Assembly (NCBI GenBank): GCA_023846275.1 | Contig: CM043865.1 | Coordinates: forward strand, 32,936,412 to 33,000,411 | Length of the DNA stretch: 64,000 bases | Source: Vanilla planifolia | Lineage: Eukaryota; Streptophyta; Magnoliopsida; Asparagales; Orchidaceae | Reading direction: 5' to 3' | Shown: piece by piece, positions 13,851 to 25,531 of the stretch | Position numbering within the stretch: the first letter of the stretch is position 1 | Layout of the letters: every line of letters begins with the position of its first letter | Position numbers and translations under genes: made by a program | The notes under the pieces: generated by a model | Seen by the model: the letters and a program-made list of their open reading frames with translations, nothing else | The model's database searches: none | Told to the model about the DNA's origin: nothing

Positions 13851-15859
13851 TGATCATATTAAGTAGAACATTGATTCTCTTTTAAGACTAACATTATGTC
13901 ATTTCATTCTTAAAAATTGAGTTATCATTAAGAATGATTGATCCATTAATGCATTGATCAAATTTGAGATAAATCTAAATGATATTATTAAATAAATAAA
14001 TAAATGTGCATAACATAATATTTATTACCCATATATCCATACCATCATGAATAATTTTGTAGCCCACAACAAGTTAAGTATTAAATTTATAAAATAAATA
14101 AAATTGCATTGGTAACATCATTGTGAATATTATCTTCACTATAGATGTTATTGAAAATAAAAGCATGAATTATGTTGAGAGAATCACAACCAAAAATGAT
14201 AAGAAAGATTAAAAGCCAATCAAAGTATACTAACTTATATTGCTCATAAAAATTGTGAAGTATGATTGTTGCTCAAACCATCTCAACATCGAAGTGTAGT
14301 AGCTTGTAGTGTACTTGATGATTCAAATGCATGGATAACACAACAAATATGTGTACCAAATGTCTTGTGAAGGCTTCATGTAGAATATCAGTTTGGAAAC
14401 TATGTTTTTATGCAATATGTTATTTTCAAATACAATAATCATTTATATTGTTAAATTTTGTATTTTAATAGAACTAATTAAAAAGAGTTGCATTATATTA
14501 GCCTAACTCTCAAGTCTTAAAATTAAACATATTAATAAGGACCACATTAATTATATAGTAAGTTTTCGATATTATTATCAATTTATAATATGAAACTAAT
14601 CTCAATCACATTTGTATATGAACCTCTAAAATTATCATAATTATTTCTTCATATAATTTTTTTTTTCAAAAAAATCAAGGAACAATTGGTACTCAACAAC
14701 ATAATTTTTATAATAAATACTTTCAAATGATAAATTAATAAATATATAACTTTTGGATAATATTTAATAATATCAATACTTAAACCTAGTTTTGAATGAA
14801 TTTATTTCACAATAAATTCATGCCAAACCAACTTTAAAATTTCTAAACATATCCTTGGAATTAAGGCATTAGATTATCATCATCGTCGTCATATAAACCT
14901 ATATTTGGTCACAATTAGGGGCTAATCTCTATCATCGTAGTGTCAACATTAGTCATGACGAACCATCACCCTTTTCAACACCCCCTACTCCCCACACCCC
15001 ATCCACCATTACTTTTACTTATCATCGATAACTACCTTATTTAAGTATTGACAACAAAAGCTACTAGAGTTGCTTACACTCACTATTATCCATTTATCTC
15101 TGTGTGTTGAACAATATAGTAAGTTGATATCAATCATTATTGCAAATGAAAGCCCAATGTCAACCATATCAACCTCTCATTGTTAGATAGTTTTAAAGTA
15201 ATGCTTCCCCGTTTCCTCCTCACTTTTTGTTACACCCTTGTGTTTGATGAGTCAAGCATAAATGTGTATATTTTATTTGGGCTTGATTTTAAGTAAAATT
15301 GTTAATAATTAATTAAATCAAGTCATGTATTTTAGATGTCTAAAATAATGGTCTCTAAGAGCCTTGAGGTCATGGCATATTTCAAGGAATTTTGAGACAT
15401 GCACAAGATTTTTTATAATTGAATTTCTTTTTATTTTTCTTGAATTTGATATGTATAAACTTTGAGATTATGAGGCACACTAGTAGTATTAACATTTAAA
15501 AATATTATAAAATTATTTAATAATGAATTTTGATTTTTGGGCCAAGCATATTTGATAAAATGTATAGATATGGGTATTTGATTTTTTAATATTCTTTTGG
15601 AATCGTTTTCTACGAATTTCTTTTCATAGCCACTTAATTAACTTATAATACTATAAGAATATAAAATTATTTTTATACACTTATATTCAAATTTTTGGCT
15701 AAAAAATTCGTCAAAAATACCCTAAAACAGCAAAAGTCTCGGGAAACTGTACTGTAGCATGGGCGGGTCGACCCGGCGCCAAAACAGCCCGTCCAGGCTT
15801 TTTAGAAATAAAAAATAAATAAAATAAAATGTGGATGACCCGAAAAGGGCGAGCCAAGC

Positions 15860-16003
15860 CCGCCCATAGAAGCTCGGCTAGCGCTGGTCAACGGTCAAAT
15901 CAACAGTGCTTGGCTAAGCAAAGCCCGCCGAGAGGAGCTCGGCTAGGTCAAACTGCAGCGCGGTCAAAGGTCAATGAACAGTGCTTGGCTAAGTCAACCC
16001 GAA
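15860..16003 (+). repeat. Internal tandem pair in solo LTR 1
   Basis: Two imperfect copies of ~75 bp, each running from GCTCGGCTAG through a GTCAA block to AACAGTGCTTGGCTAAG. The same pair occurs at 46360-46502 in the second LTR, so it belongs to the family and not to this insertion. It lies in the part of the LTR expected to hold promoter or enhancer sequence. Confidence 0.75.
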
Positions 16004-16195
16004 CCAGGTGATTAAGTCCTAGTCAAGGAAGGGGGGAGCCGGCCCCAAAGTGGCTCGAAAGTCAAAGGCGGAAATTCTTTATAAAGCAATGTACCAATTT
16101 CATTTCTGCAGTGTGGGACTAAAAATCCCACCTTATAACTTCGGCAGGATCCAAAGGCACAGATATAGGGCCGGTGTTGGCATCATGCCCCTTTG

Positions 16196-17671
16196 ATGGG
16201 ATCTGTCAACAGATCCTTTGCGGAAGTCCTGGGCGGGGGAGCAAGGCCCCCGCCCTGCAAACCCCGGCGAACCACCGTGTACTTTGGTGAACCGGAAATT
16301 ACTGTCTCCCCTGCGAAGGTGTCTAAGCTCGCTGAGCCTTACAGACTTGCCCTGGTGGGCAAATTTTCTTACGGGCGCCCTCCTCTGGACGTCGTTCGCG
16401 CCTCGATGGCCAAGGCTGGCTTTCGGGGAGCGGTCACGGTTGGTCTTCTGAATTCACGACATGTCCTTCTTCGATTTGCCAACGAAGACGATTACCTTTT
16501 CTGCTGGCTGAAGACGGTGTGGTTCATAAACGAGTTTCCAATGCGCCTCCTCAAATGGTCCCCTGACTTCCGATTTGATGCAGAGCCTACCACGGTGCCT
16601 GTATGGGTCTCTTTCGACAACCTGCCCCTGCACTTATTTGACAAATCAATCCTTTTCTCGATGGCAACTGCCATCGGCAACCCTCTGAAAGTCGACACGG
16701 CGACGGCGACCGTCTCCAGGCCGCACGTGGCCAAAGTTTGTGTCGAGTTGGATGTCACAAAGGAGCTCCCTTGTAGGATTCGTATCTCCGCCTACACTGG
16801 TGTTCAAACCGGCGGTTCCTGGCAAGCTATCTCTTACGATAATCTTCCATACTACTGCCCCCAATGCTTGACCATTGGACATTCCAAGGAGAACTGCAGG
16901 AATCGTCCCGTCCATGGCAAACCGGTCCAGGCTGATAAAGGTAAAAAACTGGCTCTTCCTTCTCCACGCTCTGCCGGCCCCACGTCGAAGAAAATATACT
17001 TGGAAAAGGGGCAATGCTCCTCTCCCAAGTCACCGCCCAAATCGCCGCCCGTATCGCAGCCCAAATCTTCCTGTCCTTCTCCCCGGAGTCAGAACAGGGT
17101 TTTTGATAATGGTATTATATCTACCAGGTCGGCGCTTTGCGGTCCAACCGGCAGTCCTCCATCTGTGGGGCTGAACCAGTTTCGCACCCGGTCTAATTCC
17201 CCGACTCACTTAGCCTCCCCTGGGGAAGCATTGAAAGATTGTGAACCAGTTGTTATGCAGCCTCATACTGTTCCCGCAAAAGAGGGCGATCCGGTTCCCA
17301 GCTTGCTAGCTCTGCAACTTGAGCTGCAAAAGAACCGCGGGCCCGAGCCAATTTTCTCCCCGTCCTCAACGACCCATGGTTTGGCGGACGACTCTGCTTC
17401 CTCGACTGTTCCGCGTGCTGGATGGTTTTTTCCCCCCAATGAGCACAGCCCAGTGGAATTACCCCCTCCAAAAATCATCAGCATCACTGCTTCCAGCTCG
17501 CGATCTAATGACAGCACGGATGACCTTAGCCCACAGGTGGATTTTCTGCCGCTGGCCTCAATCAAAACCAAGATTAAGAAATCTAAAAACAGGACTAATT
17601 CGGTGATTTCGTCTCCACCATGTACTCGAAGTGCGGCGGGCGCGAAACCGCCTCCGAAGATTAATGCATAA
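16196..17671 (+). CDS. LINE ORF1 protein (DUF4283 domain plus CCHC zinc knuckle)
   Basis: An intact 491-residue frame. The N-terminal SFAEVLGGG leads into a DUF4283-type domain (about residues 35-185) with LALVGKFSYGRPP and, later, VPVWVSFDNLPLHLF. A zinc knuckle of form CX2CX4HX4C follows at residues 221-234 (C221, C224, H229, C234; CPQCLTIGHSKENC). The C-terminal half is Pro/Ser-rich and probably disordered. ORF1 proteins of this type bind LINE RNA and form the retrotransposition particle with ORF2 protein. The start is the ATG at 16196; an earlier ATG at 16185 opens a 3-codon frame that ends at TGA. The stop codon TAA overlaps the ORF2 start. Confidence 0.92.
   Translation: MGSVNRSFAEVLGGGARPPPCKPRRTTVYFGEPEITVSPAKVSKLAEPYRLALVGKFSYGRPPLDVVRASMAKAGFRGAVTVGLLNSRHVLLRFANEDDYLFCWLKTVWFINEFPMRLLKWSPDFRFDAEPTTVPVWVSFDNLPLHLFDKSILFSMATAIGNPLKVDTATATVSRPHVAKVCVELDVTKELPCRIRISAYTGVQTGGSWQAISYDNLPYYCPQCLTIGHSKENCRNRPVHGKPVQADKGKKLALPSPRSAGPTSKKIYLEKGQCSSPKSPPKSPPVSQPKSSCPSPRSQNRVFDNGIISTRSALCGPTGSPPSVGLNQFRTRSNSPTHLASPGEALKDCEPVVMQPHTVPAKEGDPVPSLLALQLELQKNRGPEPIFSPSSTTHGLADDSASSTVPRAGWFFPPNEHSPVELPPPKIISITASSSRSNDSTDDLSPQVDFLPLASIKTKIKKSKNRTNSVISSPPCTRSAAGAKPPPKINA
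17664..17671 (+). promoter_or_regulatory. Overlapping ORF2 start and ORF1 stop (ATGCATAA)
   Basis: The eight bases ATGCATAA hold both the ORF2 ATG (17664-17666) and the ORF1 TAA (17669-17671). This arrangement fits translation of ORF2 by termination and re-initiation, so that ORF2 output depends on ORF1 translation. The mechanism is inferred from the overlap. Confidence 0.7.
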
Positions 17672-20600
17672 TATCCTCTTTTGGAATGCCAGGGGCGTGG
17701 GTAACCTGGCTACCATCGGGAGGCTTCGCCAACTCGTCTGGTCAAACCAATTAGATCTTATTGCCCTGATGGAACCTTTAGTCGGGGAGGATCGCATCCC
17801 GCTCATTTGTTCACAAATTGGATTGCAAGATGGGTTGAGTGCCTCGTCAGGGAAAATTTGGCTGCTTTGGTCATCCCGGTGCCGCTTATCGGTCATCCGT
17901 GGGTCGGATCAAGCAGTTACGATGCAACTATCCATTCTTGGGGCTTCGGCCGGCCCAGTTTTTGTCACTGCTGTATATGGTAAGCATAATTACATTCAGC
18001 GCAGGGAGCTGTGGCTATTCTTAGAAGGAACAAAGCTCGACATTGGTTGCTATCCCTGGTGCATTGGTGGGGATTTCAACGTTTCCCTGCGCGCGGATGA
18101 ACAGTCGGGGACGGCGCGTTTCGACAGCAGAGCGGTTAATGACTTTCAATCCCTGTTATTCGATACCAATCTTCACATCCCACCCACTACTGGTAGCCCT
18201 TTCTCCTGGATGGGCAAATGCCGGGGCAGGATTAGGCTCAAGAAATTGGACTATTTCCTCTGTAATGACCGCTGGCTCGATGTCTTTCCTAATGGGAAAA
18301 TCGAGACCCTCCCGCGGACAACATCCGACCATGCACCTTTGCTCTTCCACGTTCTGTCTCCACGCCCCTTCGGGGCGAGGCCGTTTCGCTTCCTCAACAT
18401 CTGGCTGCAACACCCTGACTTCGCGGAGTTGGTTAAGACTTCGTGGTTTGCCCCAATCGCCGCCTCCGGGATGTTCAAACTTGCTGGTAAGCTGGCTCGA
18501 CTAAAAGCAGAGCTCAAGACCTGGAACAAGATTGCCTTTGGTAACATCTTTGAAAGGAAGAACCAGTCGGAGCAGGAGGTTCAGGATGCTGAAGCAGCTC
18601 TTGACTCATGCCCCAACTCGGTTAATGCGGCTAGGCTCGATTCTGCTTACAGGTCCCTGCAGCTGCGCCTGAAAGCAGAGGAGGAGTACTGGCGTCAAAA
18701 GGCAGGGCTGCGTTGGCTCAACGAGGGTGACGCCAACACCAATTTTTTTCATGCCACGGTTAAGATGAAGCAGCATTCCCTTGGCATCCACAAGCTGATC
18801 AAGCCGGACGGGTCTTGGTCGGAAGGGGTGGAACTGGATCAATTTCTCGTCTCCCACTTCTGTAATTTGTACAAGGACAGACCAATCTGCAATTCTGCCG
18901 TTGACTCCATTTTGTCGCACTCGCCGCACTCCATCTCACCGGCCCAGAATGCGAGTCTTACTCGGCCAACGGACGCCCTTGAGCTGTTTGGGGTTCTATC
19001 GGCCATGGCGGATTCGAGTGCTCCTGGACCGGATGGCTTCACGGTCAAATTCTTCAAGCAATGTTGGTTGCTCTTGGCTCAGGATTTGGTCGACGCCTGC
19101 AACGACTTCCTATCTGGTACTGCTATCCCTAAAGCCCTTGGCGCGGCGTGGCTTTGTTTGATCCCCAAGTCCCCGGCTGCCTCCTCCCCAAATGACTTTC
19201 GTCCAATCGCTTTATGCAACGTGGGTAGCAAACTGTTTACCAAACTGCTCTTCTCCAGACTTGCCCCTTTGCTTCCTGGGCTCATCTCCGCCGAGCAGTC
19301 CGCCTTTGTCAAGGGGAGGAATATCACCGACAACCTGTTGCTGGTTCAGGAGATGTTAACCCGGATCAACAGACGACGCAAAGACCGGAATCTCCTTCTC
19401 AAAATCGACTTTAAGTCTGCTTTTGACAGTGTTAACTGGGATTTCTTGCGCGCTGTCCTTCGGGCCCGTGGCTTCAATGACCATCTCTGCACCCTCATAA
19501 GCAATGTACTCAATTCCACCTGGTTATCTGTCCTTGTAAATGGCTCTCCTAAAAGTTTTTTTCAGCCGTGCTGTGGCGTTCGTCAAGGGGACCCCCTTTC
19601 GCCGGCTTTGTTCATCATATTATTGGATTCGTTTAGTCGGGTCCTGCGTCACGCCTATAACTCCGGTGAGGTTATGAAGTTTTCTTCCATCCCGGGCTGT
19701 GCCCCTGTCTCGCATCTGGCTTTTGCGGATGACCTCATCATCTTCACTACTAGCAACAGAAACTCTCTCCAGGCTCTGCTCAACCACCTCGAACTATTCC
19801 TTCAGGCCTCTGCTCTCGAGCTTAACAGGGATAAATCTTTCATTATTCATGCTAAATCCACTCCGGCTGGAACTAAAAAGCTGACGTTCCGTCTGCTGGG
19901 ATTCAAAGCCAAGCCGCTGCCCTTTCTCCACCTTGGCTGCAGCCTTGACTCTGGGCCTGTCCGTTCGGGTCAGTTTTAGAGGCTAATCGACTCAGTCAGG
20001 TCTCGCATCTCTTCCTGGCAGAACCGGCTGCTTTCCATGGGGGGCAGAAAGGTCCTAATCAACTCGGTGGTCTCTTCCATGTATTCCTATGTCTCGGCTG
20101 CTTTGAACCCGCCGAAAGTGGTGATCAGCCGCATCAACAGCATCCTTGCCAATTTTTTCTGGGGTAGAACCAAATTCGGCAATAGACATCACTGGGCCGC
20201 CTGGCATAAGCTCGCCAGACCCACCAACTGTTCTGGCATCTGTCTTTTCAATTTCGGCTCTCAGGTCCTCACTCAAACTGCGTCTATCTGGTGGCATATT
20301 CTTCACACTGTTACGCCATGGTCCCGATTCGTGCTGCAAGCGTACCTCGCCAGGGAAGATGGTATTTCTATCCGCCAGGGGGACTCGTCGGGATGGAGAA
20401 GATTGGTTCGGTTTATTCACCAGCTGCGTTTCGTGCGTGCCGGGGACGATGACGGTTCGGACCGCTCCGGCTTTGCTTCGTCCGGTTCGGACGATTTGGG
20501 TCGCAGGCAGGCCGCTCGGACCCGCTTCCGTCCCCCTGCGGACGACCTGGTGAGCCAGCTCAATTGGGTGGGGCTTTGGGTTGGGTGCTGCACGGACAAC

Positions 20601-21164
20601 TATGGGAAGTTCTCCTTCGCGTTGGCTTACGGTAAGATCTGCCACTTGGTCCTACCTCAGTTCAAAAGCCATTTTCGCGCCAACCTCCTGTGGCACAAGA
20701 GGATCCCAACAAAAATTTCTATCATGCTATGGAGAATCCTAAATGACGCCCTCCCCCTTCCTCATAAGATCCAAAGAATCGGTATCTCTCTTGCTCCCAA
20801 ATGCCCTTTCTGCCCTGCAATTGATACCATGGACCACATTTTCTGGAACTGCTCTCATTCCAATCCTACTTGGCTTTGGTTTGAACGTCGTTTGGGCATC
20901 ACCAGTCCGCTGCCCTACCATAACAGGATCCTTTACTGGTGGTCGCGCTGCTCCACTATAAGCTCCCTTGCCTTTGTGATTCCTGCTACTATATGTTGGA
21001 TGGCCTGGAAGAACTGGAACTCTGCGATTTTTGATGGTGCCTACAGCCCTCCGGACAAATTTCTTTGGGAATCTCAACGGTTTCTTGCTCAGCTTTATAA
21101 TGGGGGAACGAGGCATCTGCTTTCTGCAGAAATCCTCACCCTTAGCAAATTAGGACTTATGTAA
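17664..21164 (+). pseudogene. LINE ORF2: endonuclease and reverse transcriptase, broken by one in-frame stop
   Basis: The frame has 1,166 codons with a single TAG at 19977-19979 (codon 772); the reading frame is otherwise unbroken from 17664 to 21164. The endonuclease domain shows N8 in LFWNARG, GGDFN (D137, N139) and SDHAPL (D222, H223). The reverse transcriptase shows FRPIALCN, KIDFKSAFDSVNW, GVRQGDPLSP and the catalytic FADD at residues 687-690. A zf-RVT domain follows with C1047, C1050, H1058 and C1063. The stop lies after the RT active site and before the conserved thumb segment SMGGRKVLI, so the copy should be dead unless the stop is read through. No RNase H domain follows the zinc finger. 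The ATG at 17664 was chosen because it begins MHNILFWNARG, the usual start of the endonuclease. Confidence 0.9.
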
Positions 21165-22205
21165 TTCTGCTAGGCGGAAGCACTTGTACCTCTTCTTACA
21201 TCAATAAAATTTTGAAAAAAAAAAAGACGCAGATCAAGCGCGAGAATTGTTTCGAACGGCTGTTTCGCAAGGTTAATCGGCGCTGTTCGTTCACCGCGCG
21301 GATCCAACGCTCCAGATCTAAATCGAACGGCCGTTTAATCGGCGCCGTTCATTCAGCGCCCGGATCCTACGCACGGGATTAAATCGCAAAAACGGTAATC
21401 GCGAGATTTAATCCGTGTCGTTCGATTACGCGCCCGGATCCAACGCTCTGGATTTAGCCCGAACGGTAAAATGCGTAAATCAATTTGCGCCGTTCGTTTT
21501 TGGGCCCGGATCGGACGGTGGCTGCTTTCCGTCCGTTGCCCAAACGGCTAATTAATTTTTGGAGCCGTTGGGGGTGTTTTTAGAGCTCAAATTTGAGCTT
21601 TATAAATATGGAAAATTGATGTATTTTTCAGTTTAACCTTTGCTAAATTTTCCAAAGATTTCAGATCTCAAAATTCGAGCAATCAAGCAAAAACGGTGCA
21701 TCCAAGCTCAAAAAGCAAAGCGGCAAGAAGGCTTTTGGAATTAGAGGTTTTTCAATTATTTCTCAATTTCTATCCCTCTAATTTGTCGATTGTGTGTGCC
21801 TCCTCTTTTCTCCTATTTCTCTTAAGTTATTTGCCAATTTTTCGTATTTTTCGTTTTGGGGCAAGGGCATCCCGGCAGTTGTGCAAAAGCCCCGGGTTTG
21901 AGTTGAGCCCGGTAAAAACTCAAGTAGGTTTGGGATTAGTCGTAGTAAAAATCCCAAGTATGTTTGAGGTGAACCGTAGAAAAAACCTCTCTTGTAATCT
22001 GTGCATTTAGTGGATTTTTCTCAACACCGGTTGGGGGTGGACGTAGACTCGGTTTTGAGTCAAACCACTTAAAAATTTGTGTGTTCAACTCTCTTTACTC
22101 TTGCTTAAAGGTTTTTAAGTTTAATTTCGAAATTCATAAAATTTCTAAATACACAATTCACCCCCTCTCTTGTGGGATTTCCTTAGCACGAAACACTTCA
22201 CTTTT

Positions 22206-23085
22206 CACTCATGTCTCTTATTGTTCCTTTATTTTGCATGACAAGTCAATACACAATTTGTCTTCTGTTGCTAATAAAGATACAAGGGATAACCACTTTA
22301 CGATTGTAACTAAAACATGTTATTAATAAAGTTATTAATAAAAATAGAAATTTCTTTCAATACTAACATGCAAAGTCATTAAACATAATAATAATTTTTT
22401 TTAAAAAAGGATTTTCCAATTTAAATATCATTGATTTCTAAAAGTAATTTTCCAAAAATCAAAGAGTCAAATAAAGTTTAAATTTTATTCATGTTCATTA
22501 GTATAAATTAAATTACTATTCTAGACATTTTTATTGCCATTATTTGATTATAATAGACTATTAAGCTCTTCATTTGAGATTTAATACAATGTGATCAGCC
22601 TAATATACGGTTTTCATTTATTAATTTAAATCAAAATTGATAACACTTGGTATTTCAAGTTTTTTTTATTTTTAATGAAAACATAACTGTAAAAATAAAC
22701 TTCCTACACTTAGTCTATTTGATTTCAAGATTGTTTTATTCTGTATAAGTGAAGTAAAAATTATAAATATTATTAAAACTATATTTAATTATATTTCTTG
22801 ATATGTATTTAATATATTAATTGATATTCAAATAAGAGATCTTGTTTTTTTATTCTATTCAACTTTAAAAAAGGATTAAGTTTTTTTGTTTAGTTAGAAA
22901 AAAATTAGTTGAATTCTACTTTAATATTGGATCTATAATAAAGGAATTAATTCAACCAACTTTTTAGCAAATTAATTTAATGTACATTATGAAATAAAAT
23001 AAAAATTTTCATGGTTTTTAACTCAACAAAAACATTAGATTAACTAGAAGTTGTATTTTTAAAACTTTACATATAATTAGTATTC
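22206..23085. other. AT-rich DNA without recognised features
   Basis: From the solo LTR's duplication to the reverse transcriptase remnant the sequence is strongly AT-rich with many stops in all frames. In position it could be the 3' part (integrase and LTR) of the minus-strand gypsy remnant to its right, but no integrase motif could be read. Confidence 0.5.
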
Positions 23086-25530
23086 TCATGATCTCCATAA
23101 TACCAAATATAAATACTTCTTATGTCTTGCTTCATATTTAGTATAAATTAATATATCAAAAATAAAAATAATATTAAACTTATCTAACCATTGCCTAAAC
23201 ATCTTATTCGTTAAGTTCATAAAAGCTATTAGAGCATTCGTTAATCCAAAAGAAAGTATAGGAAATTTCAAATTATTATATATTATTTTAAAAGTAGTTT
23301 TTAAAATATCTTATTTTTTAATATTTAATTGATAATAACTACATCTTAAGTCAATTTTTAAAAATAGTTTAGCTTCTTACAAATGATCAAATAACTCATC
23401 TATTATAGGTATTTGTTCATAATTATGATCTTATTCAATTCTTTATAATCGATACACATTTTTAAAGTTTTTTCATGAATAATATAAGTGCATCTTATAG
23501 GGATACACTGGATCTAATAATGCCTTACAATTGTACCTTTAGCTCTTGTAATTTAAGTGGTGTCATTCTATATGATATCTTTGATATTGGTTCTGTATCT
23601 AATATCAAATCAATTACAAATTTAATTTCTTTTTCAGATGGTGCCATAATAAATTTTTAAGAAAAATATCTAAATATTTACATACAATTGAATTTTTTTA
23701 CAACTATAGTTCTTTTTTTTTTCAACTTTTTGTATTGAGGCTAAATAACACTCATATATCTTTCTTAGTAATCTTTTGACATTTAAATGAGATATTATAA
23801 ATATTTTTTTATTTTCACTAAAGTAAACTAAATTAATGCCATCAATCATATGAATATTTAATTTCTTCTCTTAAAAATCAAAGATGATCTAATAAGACAC
23901 TAGCTAATCCATTTCAATGATGATAATGAATTCTAATATATATATAATAATAAATTGGAATTCAAAAGATTTGTCATTGATTTTTATATCATGTTTTACA
24001 TATTTATCTACTTATACTTTCTCTTCCATAAGCAATTCCACTAAAAGAGGATTTTCTAATGCATGTAATTAAAAAAAAAATCTTGTAATCAAATCAACTG
24101 ATGAGAAATAATGTGATGCATTGTAGCTAAACAAAACTATTGTAAGTATGTCTTGCAATAAAATAGCACCTATGATAAGATTAAGTAATCTAGAAGCCTC
24201 CTTTTGAGTGATGACATAGATACAATATTATGCATTTACTACAACATTATAGGAGCCTACCCTTTACTAGCATTATATATAACCTGAGGTGCACTATTGG
24301 GTCATATTACCATAGAATCATTTATGGTTTGCATTCCACCACTTTTTTGTTAGCTTTCCTTTTATCTTTTTGCATTCCTCAAATAATGCAAACAATGTTG
24401 CCTAACATTGACCTTTAAAGCATATGATCAATTTTGATTTGTGGCACTCTCTCCAATGATACTTTGTACAAATTTACATTAAGAGTTCTGGTTGATTCTT
24501 AATTCTGTAAGAGTTGTAGATGATTATGACCTTAATTCAATAGTTATTAGCTTTTTAAATTGAGACCAACTTTCAGATGAAAAATTAGGCTCTTTTCTTT
24601 TTGCATAACTCGCTTTACCTCCCTTGTAACTTGATTCAGTTCTATTCAATGAGAAGATTCCACCAGTTCTTTGTATGATGAGAAATCTAAATAAGCTATA
24701 ATACTTTTAATGAAATCTCATAGCTCTTTTCTGAACATACAACACTTATATTCTTCTATGACCACTATCTTTAAAACATATTTTATAAGAGATGAAAACT
24801 TTTTCTTATAAGCTATTATAGTCAAACTTTCTTGATATAATTTATTTAAATTATCCTACATTTGATTCTTTGTAGATGGAAGTATATACCATTTTTAAAA
24901 AGCTTTCTAGAAGTTTTACTAAGATATTTCTAAATTTAACTTCAAATTTTTTTTGCCATTCTACTAGTCTATTGTAGCACCTTTCAACATAAGAGAGGCT
25001 AAGGTAAGTCTTCTATTTGTAGGACTTAATATGCTATCAAATAATACATTTATTTATTACGTCAATTCTCAACCTACATAAGATTTATAACATCTAAAAA
25101 CTAAGGTGGATGCAACTTGAGAAATTGCATTACTAACTTGTCTATTTGATACCCTTTCTCAAACTTTCTTATAATTCCTAAGGTTGCACTTCTCCTTGAT
25201 AAGTAAAATTCAACAAATTCATCAAATAGTTGTTCACTTTCAACTTTAGGTTGTTGAGGGGGTCTTTCATTTTTGATACTAGTAATCACTTCACTGGGGT
25301 TAACATCTCTATATTCCACCTTACAAATATAGATAGAATTTTTAGCATACAAACATAGCTAATTAAATTTCTTATATATAAATAAAATAATTAAGAAATA
25401 GATTTCAAAAAATCATTACAAAATGTAGCAATATACAATTATACATATTTCATCATTAGAATTTTAACTATTCAAATATCATGTCATTTAGGTATTCATC
25501 ATTAGGAGTTTAACTACTTTGATACCACTA
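23086..25530 (-). mobile_element. Decayed Ty3/gypsy retrotransposon: gag to reverse transcriptase
   Basis: Read on the minus strand. The RT core at about 23480-23086 carries KMCIDY(K)ELNK, FLKIDL, FPILSFGLTNA and FIIFIFDILIYTK-like segments; the catalytic YxDD equivalent appears as FDIL, with the usual first Asp replaced. It is broken by many stops. Gag starts near 25352 and contains FLKLHPP followed by a broken L(T)LASLMLKGA segment near 24980, as in gypsy gag. A primer-binding site TGGTATCAAAG (complementary to initiator tRNA-Met) is at 25527-25517. The gene order gag-RT and the site upstream of gag confirm orientation. Protease and integrase were not resolved. A dead, old copy. Confidence 0.75.
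25517..25527 (-). promoter_or_regulatory. Primer-binding site of the gypsy remnant (tRNA-Met type)
   Basis: TGGTATCAAAG on the minus strand matches the usual TGGTATCAGAG with one change. It sits between the gag remnant (left) and an LTR-like end TGTGATGACCC at 25532 (right), the expected order for a minus-strand element. Confidence 0.65.
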
Positions 25531-25531
25531 A

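Larger units (their letters stand above)
13205..15227. other. 5' leader/promoter side of the phosphoesterase gene, then AT-rich intergenic DNA
   Basis: The first ~160 bp upstream of the phosphoesterase ATG (13205-13365) are GC-richer than the surroundings and probably hold the 5' leader, with a 32-codon upstream ORF at 13232-13330. Beyond that the sequence is AT-rich. It contains a 30-bp direct duplication (13791-13850) and a C/T-rich stretch near 14930-15000, with no gene, RNA or element end recognised before the solo LTR. Confidence 0.6.
16165..21222 (+). mobile_element. L1-type LINE (non-LTR retrotransposon), almost full length, inside solo LTR 1
   Basis: The element carries ORF1 (16196-17671) and ORF2 (17664-21164), then a short 3' tail with AATAAA at 21203-21208 and a run of A bases ending near 21225. 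It is flanked by an imperfect 12-bp target duplication: AAAGGCACAGAT at 16153-16164 and AAAGACGCAGAT at 21223-21234 (10 of 12). The undamaged LTR at 46.6 kb shows the empty site, AAAGGCGCAGATCAAG. The sequence before ORF1 is only ~30 bp, so the 5' UTR is very short or slightly truncated. GC content is much higher than in the surroundings. Confidence 0.92.
15228..22200 (+). mobile_element. Solo LTR 1 (about 1.9 kb), split by a LINE insertion
   Basis: The LTR starts TGTTACACCCTTG at 15228 and ends GAAACACTTCA at 22200. It is flanked by a perfect 5-bp duplication, CTTTT, at 15223-15227 and 22201-22205. The two halves, 15228-16164 and 21235-22200, align end to end with the second solo LTR at 45719-47528, which lacks the LINE. 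Shared landmarks are a GC-rich block GGGCGGGTCGACCCGGCGCC (15761 and 46253), a pair of ~75-bp internal repeats, GTGTGGGACTAAAAATCCCACC, and AATTCACCCC followed by TCTTGTG close to the right end. A TATA-like box, TTTATAAATATGG, is near 21600. No internal gag-pol is present, so this is an LTR-LTR recombination product. The right-end motif and length resemble plant Ty1/copia SIRE/Maximus LTRs; the superfamily is inferred. Confidence 0.88.

Noticed and set aside
15720..15728. CCCTAAA telomere-like word (also near 46211)
   Set aside because: A single copy in each LTR, part of the shared LTR sequence and not a telomeric array.
15829..16011. 60-codon frame in solo LTR 1, with a similar one at 46324-46515
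   Set aside because: Both run through the internal tandem pair of the LTR. The similarity comes from the shared repeat DNA, and the frames differ in start and composition.
16492..20645. Several minus-strand frames of 60-196 codons
   Set aside because: All are antisense to the LINE ORF1 and ORF2, which carry clear domains. GC-rich sequence leaves antisense frames open by chance.
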